Assembly: GCA_041394325.1 (NCBI GenBank)
Contig: JAWKIJ010000001.1
Span: 1,860,001 to 1,924,000, forward strand
Source of the DNA: JAWKIJ01 sp041394325
Lineage (GTDB): Bacteria; Actinomycetota; Acidimicrobiia; Acidimicrobiales; Microtrichaceae
DNA: 64,000 nucleotides
Reading direction: 5' to 3'
Both the position numbers and the translations under genes were made by a program. Positions within the stretch are counted from its first letter, which is position 1. Each line of letters starts with the position of its first letter. Under the pieces are notes generated by a model. That model did no database searches. It worked only from the letters and a program-made list of their open reading frames with translations, and was not told the DNA's origin. This document shows, in pieces, positions 19,156-27,818 of the stretch.

Positions 19156-20673
19156 CTACCGGGTGGTAGGGCTCGCCGGAAGGGGAGCGAGTCCGGAGGG
19201 GCGCGGAACGGGAACGGTGACAGGGTCCGGTGCCGACGCGGCGGCGGGGGCCGTTGTGACGGGCGGCAGGTCGGTGGGCGCGAGCGATCCGGGTCCGGGC
19301 GGTACGGCGAGGTCGCGGTACGTGAGTGAGCGTGCGAGGACGCGTTCCACGTACGTGAGGCTGCGGTTGTACGAGAAGTACGCGGTGCGCAACCCGGCGC
19401 CGGTGGCGAGGTCCCCGCCGTCGGCGCAGAGCTTTCGGGCCGCTGCGAGTGCCGCGTCGTAGATGTTCTGGGGGTCGGCTCGGCCGTCGCCCGAGAGATC
19501 CTCGGCCCAGCGGCGCCAGGTGCCGGGGATGAACTGCATGGGTCCGACCGCGCGGTCGACCGTCGGGTCGCCGTCGAGGGTGCCGCCGTCGGTGTCGGGG
19601 ATGAGGCGCGTGCCCGATGTGCCGTCGAGGGGGATGCCGACGATGGGAACGGTGGGCAGGCCGCCGGGCTGCAGCGTTCCGCCGGCATGGCGTCCGTGGT
19701 TGGACTCGGTCCGGCCCACGCCGGCGAGTGCCCACCAGCCGACGTTGCAGGTGGGCTGCTCCTCGTCGACCCGGATCGCCGCCCGCCAATAGGCGTCGAG
19801 GGCGATGGTGGGCAGGTCGCTCCCGGCGACGTCGGTCGTGGCCCGTGCGACCTTCACGGAGTCGTCCGCGTCCTCGAGATCGTCGCGTCGCTCCGCCATG
19901 TCGAGGAGTGCCTCGCGCCGCCTCGCGTCGCGGTCGGCGAGGAGCGTCACGAGTTGGTCGCGCCGTTCGGTCCGTGCTCGCAGAACGCGGACGACCTCGG
20001 AACGACGCGACCGAATGGCGCGCCAACGGCCGGTGACGGAGCGGGCGACGAACCGGTCGAGGTTGGTCTCGTCGAGCCGCGCGAGAGTTGCGTCGACATC
20101 GGTGCCCGGCGCCGGGATGAACACATCGGAGTACGCAGTGGTGAACTGATGGATCAGCAACGAGCGTTGAGCGGCATCGGCAACGCGCGCGGCGGCGCCC
20201 AGCCGCTTCCGGCGGATCTCGAGGCGGCCGATCGTCTGAACGAGTTGGTCGTGCTCGGCGGTGGCAGTGGCGATCTCGGTGTCGAGTGCAGCGAATCGGC
20301 CGGTCGCGGCGTCGAGCGCGGCGGCCACCCTGTTGCGGGCGGTGAGGACGTGTTCGTACGCCGAGCCGACCACCGGCACCGAGTCGAGCGCGTCGCTCGT
20401 GCCGACGATCACTCCGTTCGCGTTGCGCCCGTCGACGGTCGGCACCCTCTTGGGCCTGGCGCGGGTTGCCGCCGCGGTGAATGGCCGTTCCACACCGGCC
20501 GGAGCGGCAGACGTCCGCGCAGGTGCCGGTGTATCGGCGGACGCCGGTAGTGCGACGACCCCGACGATCGAGGCGACGACACCGGCGACGACGACCGGTC
20601 GCGGAACGGCCCTGGGCCTGAGGGAATGGGGGACGTTGCCGGAGCGCGGAGGTCTCGGTGTCCGCACTTGCAT
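19156..20673 (-). CDS. Secreted lytic transglycosylase-like protein with N-terminal coiled coil
   Basis: From ATG 20673, 505 aa. A hydrophobic export segment (VVVAGVVASIVGVVALPASA) is followed by an Ala/Pro linker, then about 180 residues rich in Arg/Glu/Ala that look like a coiled coil (residues 110-290). A SLT-2-like domain follows: ALAGVGRTESNHGRH with the catalytic Glu, AVGPMQFIPGTWRRW, NIYDAALAAARKLC and AYFSYNRSLTYVERVL. It would cleave peptidoglycan glycan strands during growth or division. The C-terminal tail is Pro/Ala-rich. It is divergent from the GlcD-like gene. Confidence 0.82.
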   Translation of the reverse strand: MQVRTPRPPRSGNVPHSLRPRAVPRPVVVAGVVASIVGVVALPASADTPAPARTSAAPAGVERPFTAAATRARPKRVPTVDGRNANGVIVGTSDALDSVPVVGSAYEHVLTARNRVAAALDAATGRFAALDTEIATATAEHDQLVQTIGRLEIRRKRLGAAARVADAAQRSLLIHQFTTAYSDVFIPAPGTDVDATLARLDETNLDRFVARSVTGRWRAIRSRRSEVVRVLRARTERRDQLVTLLADRDARRREALLDMAERRDDLEDADDSVKVARATTDVAGSDLPTIALDAYWRAAIRVDEEQPTCNVGWWALAGVGRTESNHGRHAGGTLQPGGLPTVPIVGIPLDGTSGTRLIPDTDGGTLDGDPTVDRAVGPMQFIPGTWRRWAEDLSGDGRADPQNIYDAALAAARKLCADGGDLATGAGLRTAYFSYNRSLTYVERVLARSLTYRDLAVPPGPGSLAPTDLPPVTTAPAAASAPDPVTVPVPRPSGLAPLPASPTTR

Positions 20674-20754
20674 CGGGTCGTTTGTAGTCGCCGTCGGGCC
20701 TCCGCACCGATCACCGCTGGCGGAGCGAGCGGCGTCTGCTGCGATGATGGGAGA

Positions 20755-22159
20755 GTGGACAAGTGGCCCGACGACCGTCTCGTGACGGCCTTGGCCGCGG
20801 TCGTGGGCGCGGCGAACGTGCTGGTCGATCCGGTGTCGACGGCGAGGTACCGCCACGACTGGACCGGAGGTTTCGGCACCGACGAGCCGGTGGTGGTGGT
20901 ACGACCGGCCGATGTCTCCGAGGTGGCGGCGGTGGTGGCGCGGTGTGCCGACTCCGGGGTGGACGTCGTCTGCCAGGGCGGCAACACCGGTCTGGTCGGC
21001 GGCTCGGTGCCGTGCCGCAGCGGTGTGGTGGTCGCCACCGAGCGGATGAGGGGCCTTTCCGATTTCGATGAGGAGTCGGGCCAACTCACCGCGGGAGCGG
21101 GGACGACGTTGGCGCAGCTGCACGAAGCCGTGTCCCACACCGGGTGGCGCTACGCGGTGGACTTCGGGGCACGCGATTCCGCGACGGTCGGCGGCATGGT
21201 GGCGACCAACGCGGGCGGCGTGCACACCTTCCGTCACGGGATGACCCGCGCGCAGGTGCTGGGCCTGGAAGTGGTGCGCCCCGACGGTGCGGTCCTGTCG
21301 CATCTGGGAGGGGTACGAAAGGACAACACCGGCTACGACCTCGCCGGGTTGTGGTGCGGGTCGGAGGGCACGCTCGGGGTGATCTGTCGTGCGCGGCTGG
21401 CGCTGATCCCACGACCGGCCGCGGTGGTCACCGCATTGGTCGGGTTCTCCTCGGTGGCCGAGGCGTTGGACGCGGCATGGCGCCTGGCACGGGAGGTCCG
21501 GGCCGTCGAGGTGATCGAGTTGATGGACCGCACGTGCCTCGCATCGGGTGGGCATTCACCGGTGGTGTCGGAGGCCGCCCTGTTGGTGGAGGTCGCGACA
21601 GAGGCCGATTCCGGCGGTGGCGGATGTCGCGACGGAAGCGACGAGGTGTCCGAGGCGCTCGACCGGGTACACCGTCGGGTGGAGGCCACGGCGACCGGGA
21701 CTGCAGTGGCGACGTCGTCGGGAGAGCGCAGGGCACTGTGGGCCATTCGTGACGGAATCACTGAGGCGATGACGGCGACCGGTGCGGTGGCCAAGTACGA
21801 CGTGTCGATCCCCGGACCCGCGATGCTGGCGGTCCTCGACGAGGTGCGCGTTCGTCTGGCCGTCCTGGCACCGCACGCCCGCCTGTGGGTGTTCGGCCAC
21901 GTCGCAGACCACAACCTGCACCTCAACGTGACCGACCTGGACGGCGCTTCCGATGCGGACAGGAGGTCGGTCACCGCGACGGTGATGGACGCCGTGGCGC
22001 GACGGGGCGGGTCGATCAGCGCCGAGCACGGGATCGGCCGGCTGAAGCGGGACTGGCTCGACCGGTCGCGGCGAGGCCGAGATCGACACGATGCGCTCGA
22101 TCAAGACCGCGCTCGATCCCGACTGGCGCTGGAATCCCGGAGTGTTGTTGGAGCGGTAG
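20755..22159 (+). CDS. FAD-binding oxidoreductase (GlcD / D-lactate dehydrogenase-like), frameshifted near the 3' end
   Basis: A FAD_binding_4 plus FAD-oxidase_C enzyme oxidising a 2-hydroxy acid. From GTG 20755 it shows VCQGGNTGLVGGS, GRDSATVGGMVATNAGG-like FAD contacts (FGARDSATVGGMVATNAGG), GYDLAGLWCGSEGTLGVI and the C-terminal WVFGHVADHNLHLNV and ISAEHGIGRLKRDWL metal/substrate motifs. At about 22068-22073 the frame breaks; the next frame gives EAEIDTMRSIKTALDPDWRW, NPGVLLER and the TAG at 22157-22159, the normal family ending. The start is uncertain because no good RBS is seen. Probably a sequence error. Confidence 0.85.
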
Positions 22160-22210
22160 CCGTCGGGGCGCGAACCGTCCTCACGGCACGAGCGGCGGTG
22201 CTCGGGGGCT

Positions 22211-23452
22211 TCAGGGTCCGCGCGTGGTGGTCCGGAGCGTTGTCGGCCGTGTAGTCGGCCGTGTTGTTGGCCGGTGAGGGTGTGGCCGTGTGGTGTGGTG
22301 ATGGTGGTCCGGCCGTGGGTGTCGATGGTGGCGCCCCAGCCGTGTCGGTGGATGACTCCGTGGTGGTGTCGGCAGAACAGGGCCATGTGCGCGACGTCGG
22401 TACGGCCCAGGTCGCTGGTCCAGTGATCGATGTGTGTGCGTCGCAGTGTTGGGGTGGCCGGTCGCATCCTGGGAAGCAGCATCCGCCGTCGCGTAACGCC
22501 AGGGCGCGGCGTTGTGCTTGGTTGGCGAGGCGGATTTGTCGTCCCATGTCGAGGGGCACGCCCAGCGAGTTGACGATCACGGGATGCAGGCGAAGATCAC
22601 ACGCCAGCGCACCCGGATCGCGGCGGGTCCCGTACCGGTCCGCCACGACTTCTGGTTCTTCGGCGGGGATCACCAGGGTCGCCTCGGCGCCGGGGACGGT
22701 GCGTCCGGTTCGGGGTTGGCGACAGCTCGTCGGCAGATCTCGACGAGCGCCAGCGCCCGTAGTGTGGCGCGTGACGGGATGTCGACCGCTCCGTCGGTGG
22801 TTTGGTGGTCGTCGCGGTAGCGGCGCCAGAGTTCGTCGGTGACCGACTCGATCACCGACTCGGTGACGAGGCCGTGTTCCCCGCAGAGTTGCCCGTCGAA
22901 GAACACGTTGTCACCCGTCGAGCGCATCCGGAGCCGGTTGGTTTCGATGTCGTCGGCGGGGTTGTGGCCGCCGTCCTGGTCCAACAGGTCGGCGATCGCG
23001 AAGACCTCGCGTCGCCACCGGTCGAACACCATCATCGGCACCAGTTCCAGCAGCGTCTCTTGCATCTCGGCGAACTGGGTTTCGATGCGCGGGTTGCACG
23101 CTCTCGCCATGACGTGTGCGTGGTCGAAGCCGATCCGGCCGTCGGCCAACGCGGCGGCGGTCACATCGAGCACCCGCCGCAGCGTGACTGCGACCGACAC
23201 CCGCGTACCCGCGGTGCGGGGAGACGCGTGGCCATTGCGTGACAGCCAGCCTTTGGTGCGCAGCCCGTGGTGACGGTCGGTCGCGTCACGGGAGTGCAGT
23301 TCGGCCAACAGGGCGCACTCCGCCGCGTCCAGCCTCGCCCGCGCCTGCTCGAGGCTCACGATCCTGTCGAGTAGTTCGGCATCGGGCAACGACGCCGCAT
23401 CGATGCCCGCAACATGGGAGGCCTGCCCGGCCAACAGCATCGAATCGAACAT
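22211..23452 (-). CDS. DUF222 / HNH endonuclease (13E12-type) protein, two frameshifts
   Basis: An actinobacterial 13E12 repeat family protein, often multicopy and mobile-like. From ATG 23452: DUF222 domain MFDSMLLAGQASHVAGIDAA, HGLRTKGWLSRNGHASPRTA. The frame shifts near 22701-22705 (to RTVPGAEATLVIPAEEPEVV) and again in the TGTGTGTG run at 22431-22438, after which the HNH motif appears: HCDAHHIDHW, MALFCRHHHGVIHRHGW. The 3' end is not defined: the HNH frame has no stop before the GlcD gene. The given end is a TGA (22211-22213) in the original frame. Nuclease function is inferred from the HNH residues. Confidence 0.75.
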
Positions 23453-23675
23453 GTGTTCATCATCTCACGGACCCCTGACAGTGAAGCCACGATCGGTGGG
23501 TTCGGCGCGGGTCGCGGGTCCGACCCGACCACTGACCGGCGTGATGCCCGTTGATTGATCCGTCAGCCGGCCGCTCCGGCATCGAACACGCACGGCGACA
23601 TGCGCCCAGCCAGCGCCCCCCACCTTCCTCACCCAACCCGTCGCTTGGCTCTCGCGAGGAAACGTCGCCGATTTC

Positions 23676-24497
23676 TCAAGCGGGTTCGAAGTCGGTCCAC
23701 TCGCCCCGCTCGACGAGCAGGTCGCGCAACACTGCCGGCTCGTCGGTGATGAGTCCGTCGACGCCGAGATCCAACAACCGGATCATCTCGGAGCGTTCGT
23801 TGATCGTCCACACGTGGACCTGCAGCTCACACGCGTGGCACAGCTCCACGAAGCGCGGGGTGACGATCTCGGTGCGCTGATGTCGTACCGGCACCTGGAC
23901 GACGCCGGCCGCGATCGGATGTCCGCGGCGGTACCCCGCCGCGGCGCGGGCGGCGGCACCCGACCCGAGCCGGGCGGCGGCGACCAGACGGGCGATCTGA
24001 CGGGGTCCCATCGAGGTGCACAGCCGACGTCCGCACAGCTTGCGCATCGCTGCGAGGCGCTCGTCGCTGAAAGCGCCGATGCAGACGCGTTCGACCGACT
24101 CGTCGATCAGCAGCATCTCGGCGAGCGGACGCACGGTGGCATCTGACTTGGGGTCGATGTTGAACCGGTGCGACGGGAACCGTTCGAGCAGTTCCTTCAT
24201 GGTGGGGATGGGCGTGGTTCCGTTGACGCGGGCGACCGACACTTCGGGCCAGGTGAGCTCGGCGATGAGGCCGATGCAGTCGGTGACCCGGTCGAGGCGG
24301 TCGTCGTGGAAGGCGACGAGCACCCCGTCGCGGGTCAGGTGGACATCGGTCTCGAGATAGCGGTATCCGAGTGCGGCCGAGGACTCGAACGCCTCGAGCG
24401 TGTTCTCCGGGAACGGACCCGCACCGCCGCGGTGCGCCATCGCGATCGGACCGCTGTTGCGGAGGACCTCGAAGCGGGCCGGTCGCGACGGGTTCAT
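23676..24497 (-). CDS. Glycerophosphodiester phosphodiesterase
   Basis: Hydrolyses glycerophosphodiesters to glycerol-3-phosphate and an alcohol. From ATG 24497 (MNPSRPARFEV), 273 aa. GDPD motifs: the catalytic MAHRGGAGPFPENTLEAF with the HR pair and PENT, the metal ligands in YLETDVHLTRDGVLVAFHDD, FNIDPKSDA, and the C-terminal HVWTINERSEMIRLLDLGVD with GLITDEP. No signal peptide, so cytoplasmic. The longer frame to 24689 runs into the hydantoinase B remnant and is rejected. Confidence 0.88.
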   Translation of the reverse strand: MNPSRPARFEVLRNSGPIAMAHRGGAGPFPENTLEAFESSAALGYRYLETDVHLTRDGVLVAFHDDRLDRVTDCIGLIAELTWPEVSVARVNGTTPIPTMKELLERFPSHRFNIDPKSDATVRPLAEMLLIDESVERVCIGAFSDERLAAMRKLCGRRLCTSMGPRQIARLVAAARLGSGAAARAAAGYRRGHPIAAGVVQVPVRHQRTEIVTPRFVELCHACELQVHVWTINERSEMIRLLDLGVDGLITDEPAVLRDLLVERGEWTDFEPA

Positions 24498-24540
24498 GGC
24501 GTCCAGTCTGTCGCGCCGACTCTGCGTTCTCGCGCACGCA

Positions 24541-24663
24541 AAGGTCGCGCTCGATCCCCTTGCTGCCGGGGGCAGCACCAGTGCCGCCGCTCCCATGACG
24601 AAGCCGGTAGCGCAGCACCCGAAGCGGGAACGTCCGCTCCAGCACCCTGATCGGGGTATTTGT
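24541..24663 (-). pseudogene. Hydantoinase B 3'-end remnant, copy A
   Basis: The minus strand encodes TNTPIRVLERTFPLRVLRYR, then LRHGSGGTGAAPGSKGIERD. This is a stretch near the C-terminus of hydantoinase B / N-methylhydantoinase (HyuB) proteins. It begins at the MTNT point of the family, ten bases from the left end of the ISL3 element, and breaks off just before the GDPD start codon, so the last ~70 codons of hyuB are lost. Copies B (39.97 kb) and C (41.3 kb) carry the same segment on the same strand. Confidence 0.75.
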
Positions 24664-24673
24664 CGAGTTCGTC

Positions 24674-24697
24674 GGCTCCCCTGACGCATCCGTGGGT
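24674..24697 (+). repeat. ISL3 left terminal inverted repeat
   Basis: Begins GGCTCCCCTGAC and ends ATCCGTGGGT. Matches the reverse complement of 27538-27561 at 20 of 24 positions. Confidence 0.8.
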
Positions 24698-24720
24698 GGC
24701 TGAGTAGCCCATCCGCGGGT

Positions 24721-24789
24721 GCACCCCGTTCTGGTTCCTACGTTTCTGGGCTGTCTGAAGGCTTCGGAGCGAAGGGCAGAACGGGGTGC
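24721..24789 (+). promoter_or_regulatory. Hairpin covering the ISL3 transposase start codon
   Basis: GCACCCCGTTCTG (24721-24733) pairs exactly with CAGAACGGGGTGC (24777-24789), with a 43-nt loop region. The GTG start codon (24786-24788) lies inside the right arm. A transcript entering from outside the element would fold this stem and hide the start. Start-codon sequestration against read-through is known in IS10 and IS50; applying it here is inference. Confidence 0.55.
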
Positions 24790-25407
24790 GAAACGCGAGG
24801 GTATGGCAACAGGTGTTGGGGCTGGCGCGCACGGTCATCGAGGCGGTCGTGTTCGACGAGGACGTCGGAGCGGTGGTGGTCTCGGTGCGGCCGCTCAAGG
24901 GTGCTTCGCGCCGGTGTGGGCGCTGCGGGCGGCGAGGTCCGTGGTTCGACCGCGGTGAGGGTCGTCGACGGTGGCGGGCGCTGGATCTGGGCACGGTCCA
25001 GGTCTGGTTGGAGGCCGACGCGCCACGAGTCTCATGTCGGGAGCACGGTCCAACGGTGGTCCAGGTGCCGTGGGCCCGCCACGGGGTGGGCCACACCCGG
25101 GACTTCGACGACACGGTGGCGTGGCTGGCCACCCGGTGCTCCAAGACGGCGGTCACTGAGTTGATGCGGATCGCCTGGCGGACCGTGGGTGCGATCGTGT
25201 CGCGAGTGTCGGCTGACATCGACGCGGCGGTCGACCGCCTGGAGGGACTGCGACGGATCGGGATCGACGAGATCTCCTACAAGCGCGGCCATCGCTACCT
25301 CACCGTGGTCGTCGACCACGACACCGGGGCGTTGGTGTGGGCTGCTGCGGGTCGTGACGAGGCCACCCTGGGAGGGTTCTTCGACGCTCTCGGCCCGGAG
25401 CGGTCCG
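24786..25407 (+). pseudogene. ISL3-family transposase, 5' part (disrupted)
   Basis: Begins at GTG 24786 with MRNARVWQQVLGLARTVIEA. It carries the zinc-finger SRRCGRCGRRGPWFD, the CREHGP motif, the HTH region (RCSKTAVTELMRIAWRTVG) and the first catalytic block RRIGIDEISYKRGHRYLTVV, with the first DDE aspartate in GIDEIS. The frame is cut at codon 208 (GPERS) by the IS256 element. The 3' part starts at 26863 and continues in the same frame if the insertion is removed. Confidence 0.88.
25400..25407. repeat. Target-site duplication, left copy
   Basis: GCGGTCCG directly before the IS256-family element. The same 8 bases follow the element at 26855-26862. Removing the element and one copy rejoins the ISL3 transposase frame. 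Confidence 0.85.
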
Positions 25408-26854
25408 GGGCGTGTCAGATGGTCTGTGTAGGAGCTCCTCATCCAGTGAGGTAGTGACATGACAACCGTGATGACCAACGATGAAGTGATGGGTTCGGCC
25501 GAGCAGGAAGCGGTTTCCCAGCTTGTCGATGCTGGGCTGCTCGATGAGCTGATGGCCCAGGTCGATGCTGGCGAGCTCCAGCTGACCGGTGAGGGCGGGT
25601 TCTTGCCCGGCCTGATCAAGGCGGTGCTCGAGCGGGGCCTGGCGGCTGAGCTGACCGGGCACTTGGGCTACGAGAAGGGCGATCCGGCCGGGCGAGGCTC
25701 GCCGAACTCGCGGAACGGGTTCACACCGAAGACGATCTCGACCGAGGTCGGCGACGTTGCCTTGGAGACGCCCCGGGACCGGGCCGGCAGCTTCGAGCCC
25801 CGTCTCGTGCCCAAGGGCGCCCGGCGGGTCGGGGGCCTCGACGAGATGATCATCTCGCTCTACGCCGGTGGGATGACCGTGCGGGACATCCAGGCCCACC
25901 TGGCCCGCACGATCGGCACCGAGCTGAGCCACGAGACGATCTCGAAGATCACCGATGCCGTGTTGGAGGAGGTCAAGGCCTGGCAGTCCCGCCCGCTGGA
26001 GGAGCTCTACCCGATCGTCTACCTCGACGCCCTCGTCGTGAAGGTCCGTGATGGCCACCAGGTCCGCAACAAGGCCGCCCACATCGCCATCGGCGTCGAT
26101 CTCGACGGGATCAAGCACGTGCTGGGGATCTGGGTCCAGGCCACCGAGGGCGCCAAGTTCTGGGCCGGGGTCTGCGCCGAGCTGGCCAACCGGGGCGTCA
26201 AGGACGTGCTCATCGTGTGCTGCGATGGGCTCACGGGGTTCCCCGAGGCGATCGAGGCGACCTGGCCCCGAGCCACTGTGCAGACCTGCACGGTCCATTT
26301 GATCCGGGCCTCGATGCGCTTCGTGTCCTACAAGGACCGCAAGCGCGTCGCCGCCGCCCTCAAGGCCATCTACACCGCCCCGACCGCAGACGCGGCCGAG
26401 GCTGCCCTGCTGGACTTCGCGGAGTCCGAGCTCGGGCAGCGCTACCCGGCCACGGTCTCGACCTGGACCGCCGCGTGGGAGCGGTTCATCCCGTTCCTGG
26501 AGTTCCCGCCCGAGCTGCGCCGGGTCATCTACACGACCAACGCGATCGAGTCGCTGAACTACCAGCTCCGCAAGATCATCAAGAACCGAGGGCACTTCCC
26601 CAGCGACGACGCCGTCATCAAGCTGCTCTGGCTCGCGATCCGCGACATCGAGGACAAGCGGGCCCGCCAACGAGCCGCCGAGGCCGGCAAGCCCCGCAAC
26701 GAGCGCAAGGCCGCCGGCCACCTCGTCGAAGGCGCCACCACCCACGGCTGGAAAGCCGCCCTCGGCGCCCTCGCCCTCGCCTACCCCGACCGGCTCGCAG
26801 GCCGGATCTGACCAACCAACCACGAGCTACCTACACAGAAGACTTGACAGGCTC
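25408..26854 (+). mobile_element. IS256-family insertion sequence (1447 bp)
   Basis: Bounded by imperfect inverted repeats: the left end reads GGGCGTGTCAGATGG and the right end (reverse complement) GAGCCTGTCAAGTCT. Both continue TCTGTGTAGG; 19 of the first 25 positions match. An 8-bp duplication GCGGTCCG flanks it, the usual IS256 target size. It holds one intact transposase gene and looks complete and recent. It interrupts the ISL3 transposase cleanly. Confidence 0.9.
25459..26811 (+). CDS. IS256 family transposase
   Basis: Intact, 450 aa, from ATG 25459. A Mutator-like DDE transposase: MIISLYAGGMTVRDIQAHL and the HTH-like segment, first catalytic Asp in PIVYLDALVVKVRDG, second in VLIVCCDGLTGFPEAI, C/H motif VQTCTVHLIRASMRFV and the catalytic Glu in YTTNAIESLNYQLRK. 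The length is slightly above the common 400-420 aa. No frameshift, so it may be active. It starts about 51 bp inside the left end. Confidence 0.95.
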   Translation: MTTVMTNDEVMGSAEQEAVSQLVDAGLLDELMAQVDAGELQLTGEGGFLPGLIKAVLERGLAAELTGHLGYEKGDPAGRGSPNSRNGFTPKTISTEVGDVALETPRDRAGSFEPRLVPKGARRVGGLDEMIISLYAGGMTVRDIQAHLARTIGTELSHETISKITDAVLEEVKAWQSRPLEELYPIVYLDALVVKVRDGHQVRNKAAHIAIGVDLDGIKHVLGIWVQATEGAKFWAGVCAELANRGVKDVLIVCCDGLTGFPEAIEATWPRATVQTCTVHLIRASMRFVSYKDRKRVAAALKAIYTAPTADAAEAALLDFAESELGQRYPATVSTWTAAWERFIPFLEFPPELRRVIYTTNAIESLNYQLRKIIKNRGHFPSDDAVIKLLWLAIRDIEDKRARQRAAEAGKPRNERKAAGHLVEGATTHGWKAALGALALAYPDRLAGRI

Positions 26855-26862
26855 GCGGTCCG
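26855..26862. repeat. Target-site duplication, right copy
   Basis: GCGGTCCG immediately after the IS256-family element, identical to 25400-25407. Confidence 0.85.
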
Positions 26863-27538
26863 CCCAGATCACCCACGTCAGCGCGGATGCCGCCGAATGG
26901 ATCGCCAAGGTCGTCGCCGAACGCTGCCCCAACGCCATCCGCTGCGCGGACGCGTTCCACGTCGTGGCGTGGGCCACCGATGCGCTCGACGAAGTCCGCC
27001 GCCAGGCCTGGAACGACGCCCGAGCCATCGCGGAGGCGAAGGCCGGCGACGACGGGGCCGACCACGCCGTGACGCACCGCCCCGCCCGGGCCACGAACGG
27101 GCCCGAGCGCTCAAGCACGCCCGCTACGCGCTCTGGAAGAACCCCGAGAACCTCACCGACCGACAACAAGAGAAGCTTGCCTGGGTGGCCAAGACCGATC
27201 CACGACTGCACCGGGCCTATCTGCTCAAAGAAGGGCTACGCCTGGTGTTCCAACTCAAGGGCGAGGCCGGCAAGGAAGCGCTCGACCGGTGGATCACCTG
27301 GGCCCGCCGATGCCGCATCCCCGCCTTTGTCGCATTGCAGAGGCGCATCGTGAAACACCGTGTCGCCATCGACGCCGCCTTGGACTCGGGCCTGTCGAAC
27401 GCCCTGGTCGAATCGACCAACACCAAGATCCGACTCATCACCCGAGTCGCTTTCGGATTCCACGGCCCCGAGCCCCTCATCGCCCTCGCCATGCTCAGCC
27501 TCGGCAACCACCCACCAGCCCTCCCCGGTCGAAACTGA
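26863..27538 (+). pseudogene. ISL3-family transposase, 3' part (disrupted, frameshifted)
   Basis: Continues the ISL3 transposase after the insertion: AQITHVSADAAEWIAKVVAE, CADAFHVVAWATDALDEVRR with the second catalytic Asp, then a further frame change at 27106-27110. The next frame gives ALKHARYALWKNPENLT, GLRLVFQLKGEAG, then the C-terminal VESTNTKIRLITRVAFGFH with the catalytic Glu. The stop at 27536-27538 touches the right inverted repeat. With both breaks repaired the transposase would have about 432 aa. Confidence 0.85.
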
Positions 27539-27561
27539 CCCACGGATCAGTCAGGAGGGCC
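27538..27561 (-). repeat. ISL3 right terminal inverted repeat
   Basis: ACCCACGGATCAGTC followed by AGGAGGGCC; the mirror of the left repeat at 24674-24697. Between here and the helicase stop (27819) there is about 260 bp in which I see no gene. Confidence 0.8.
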
Positions 27562-27818
27562 CGATCGGTGGCGGATTTCTCGAATGGGAGAGGACACCGA
27601 CCCGCCCGCGACCTCCCGTCAGGTATCCCGCTGGCGATCCGGTTGACCACCCGGCCGCCAACCGGACACCCCCGGTGCAAGTGTGTGGATGGCGGAAGGG
27701 CTTGGACTGGGAGACCTGTTTTCCGGAGGCACCGGCGTCCGCTCGGGCCACGTATCACTCGGCCTACGCTGCGGCGCTGCGCGATGTGGCCGGTGCTGGT
27801 GGGGCCGAGGTAGCCGGG

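Larger units (their letters stand above)
24674..27561 (+). mobile_element. ISL3-family insertion sequence, interrupted by an IS256-family element
   Basis: Imperfect 24-bp terminal inverted repeats at 24674-24697 and 27538-27561 (20 of 24 match) bound an ISL3-family transposase gene, itself split by the IS256 element at 25408-26854. Without the inner element the unit is about 1.43 kb, a normal ISL3 size. The bases flanking the ends do not match, so no target duplication of the expected ~8 bp is seen. This points to recombination or deletion next to the element. It sits between the hyuB remnant A and the restriction operon, at the left edge of the island. Confidence 0.85.

Noticed and set aside
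24541..24689. Extended N-terminus of the glycerophosphodiesterase
   Set aside because: The added residues are the hydantoinase B remnant in another frame; the GDPD fold begins right after ATG 24497.
27562..27818. A gene between the ISL3 element and the helicase
   Set aside because: Only short arginine-rich frames without start signals or similarity are present.
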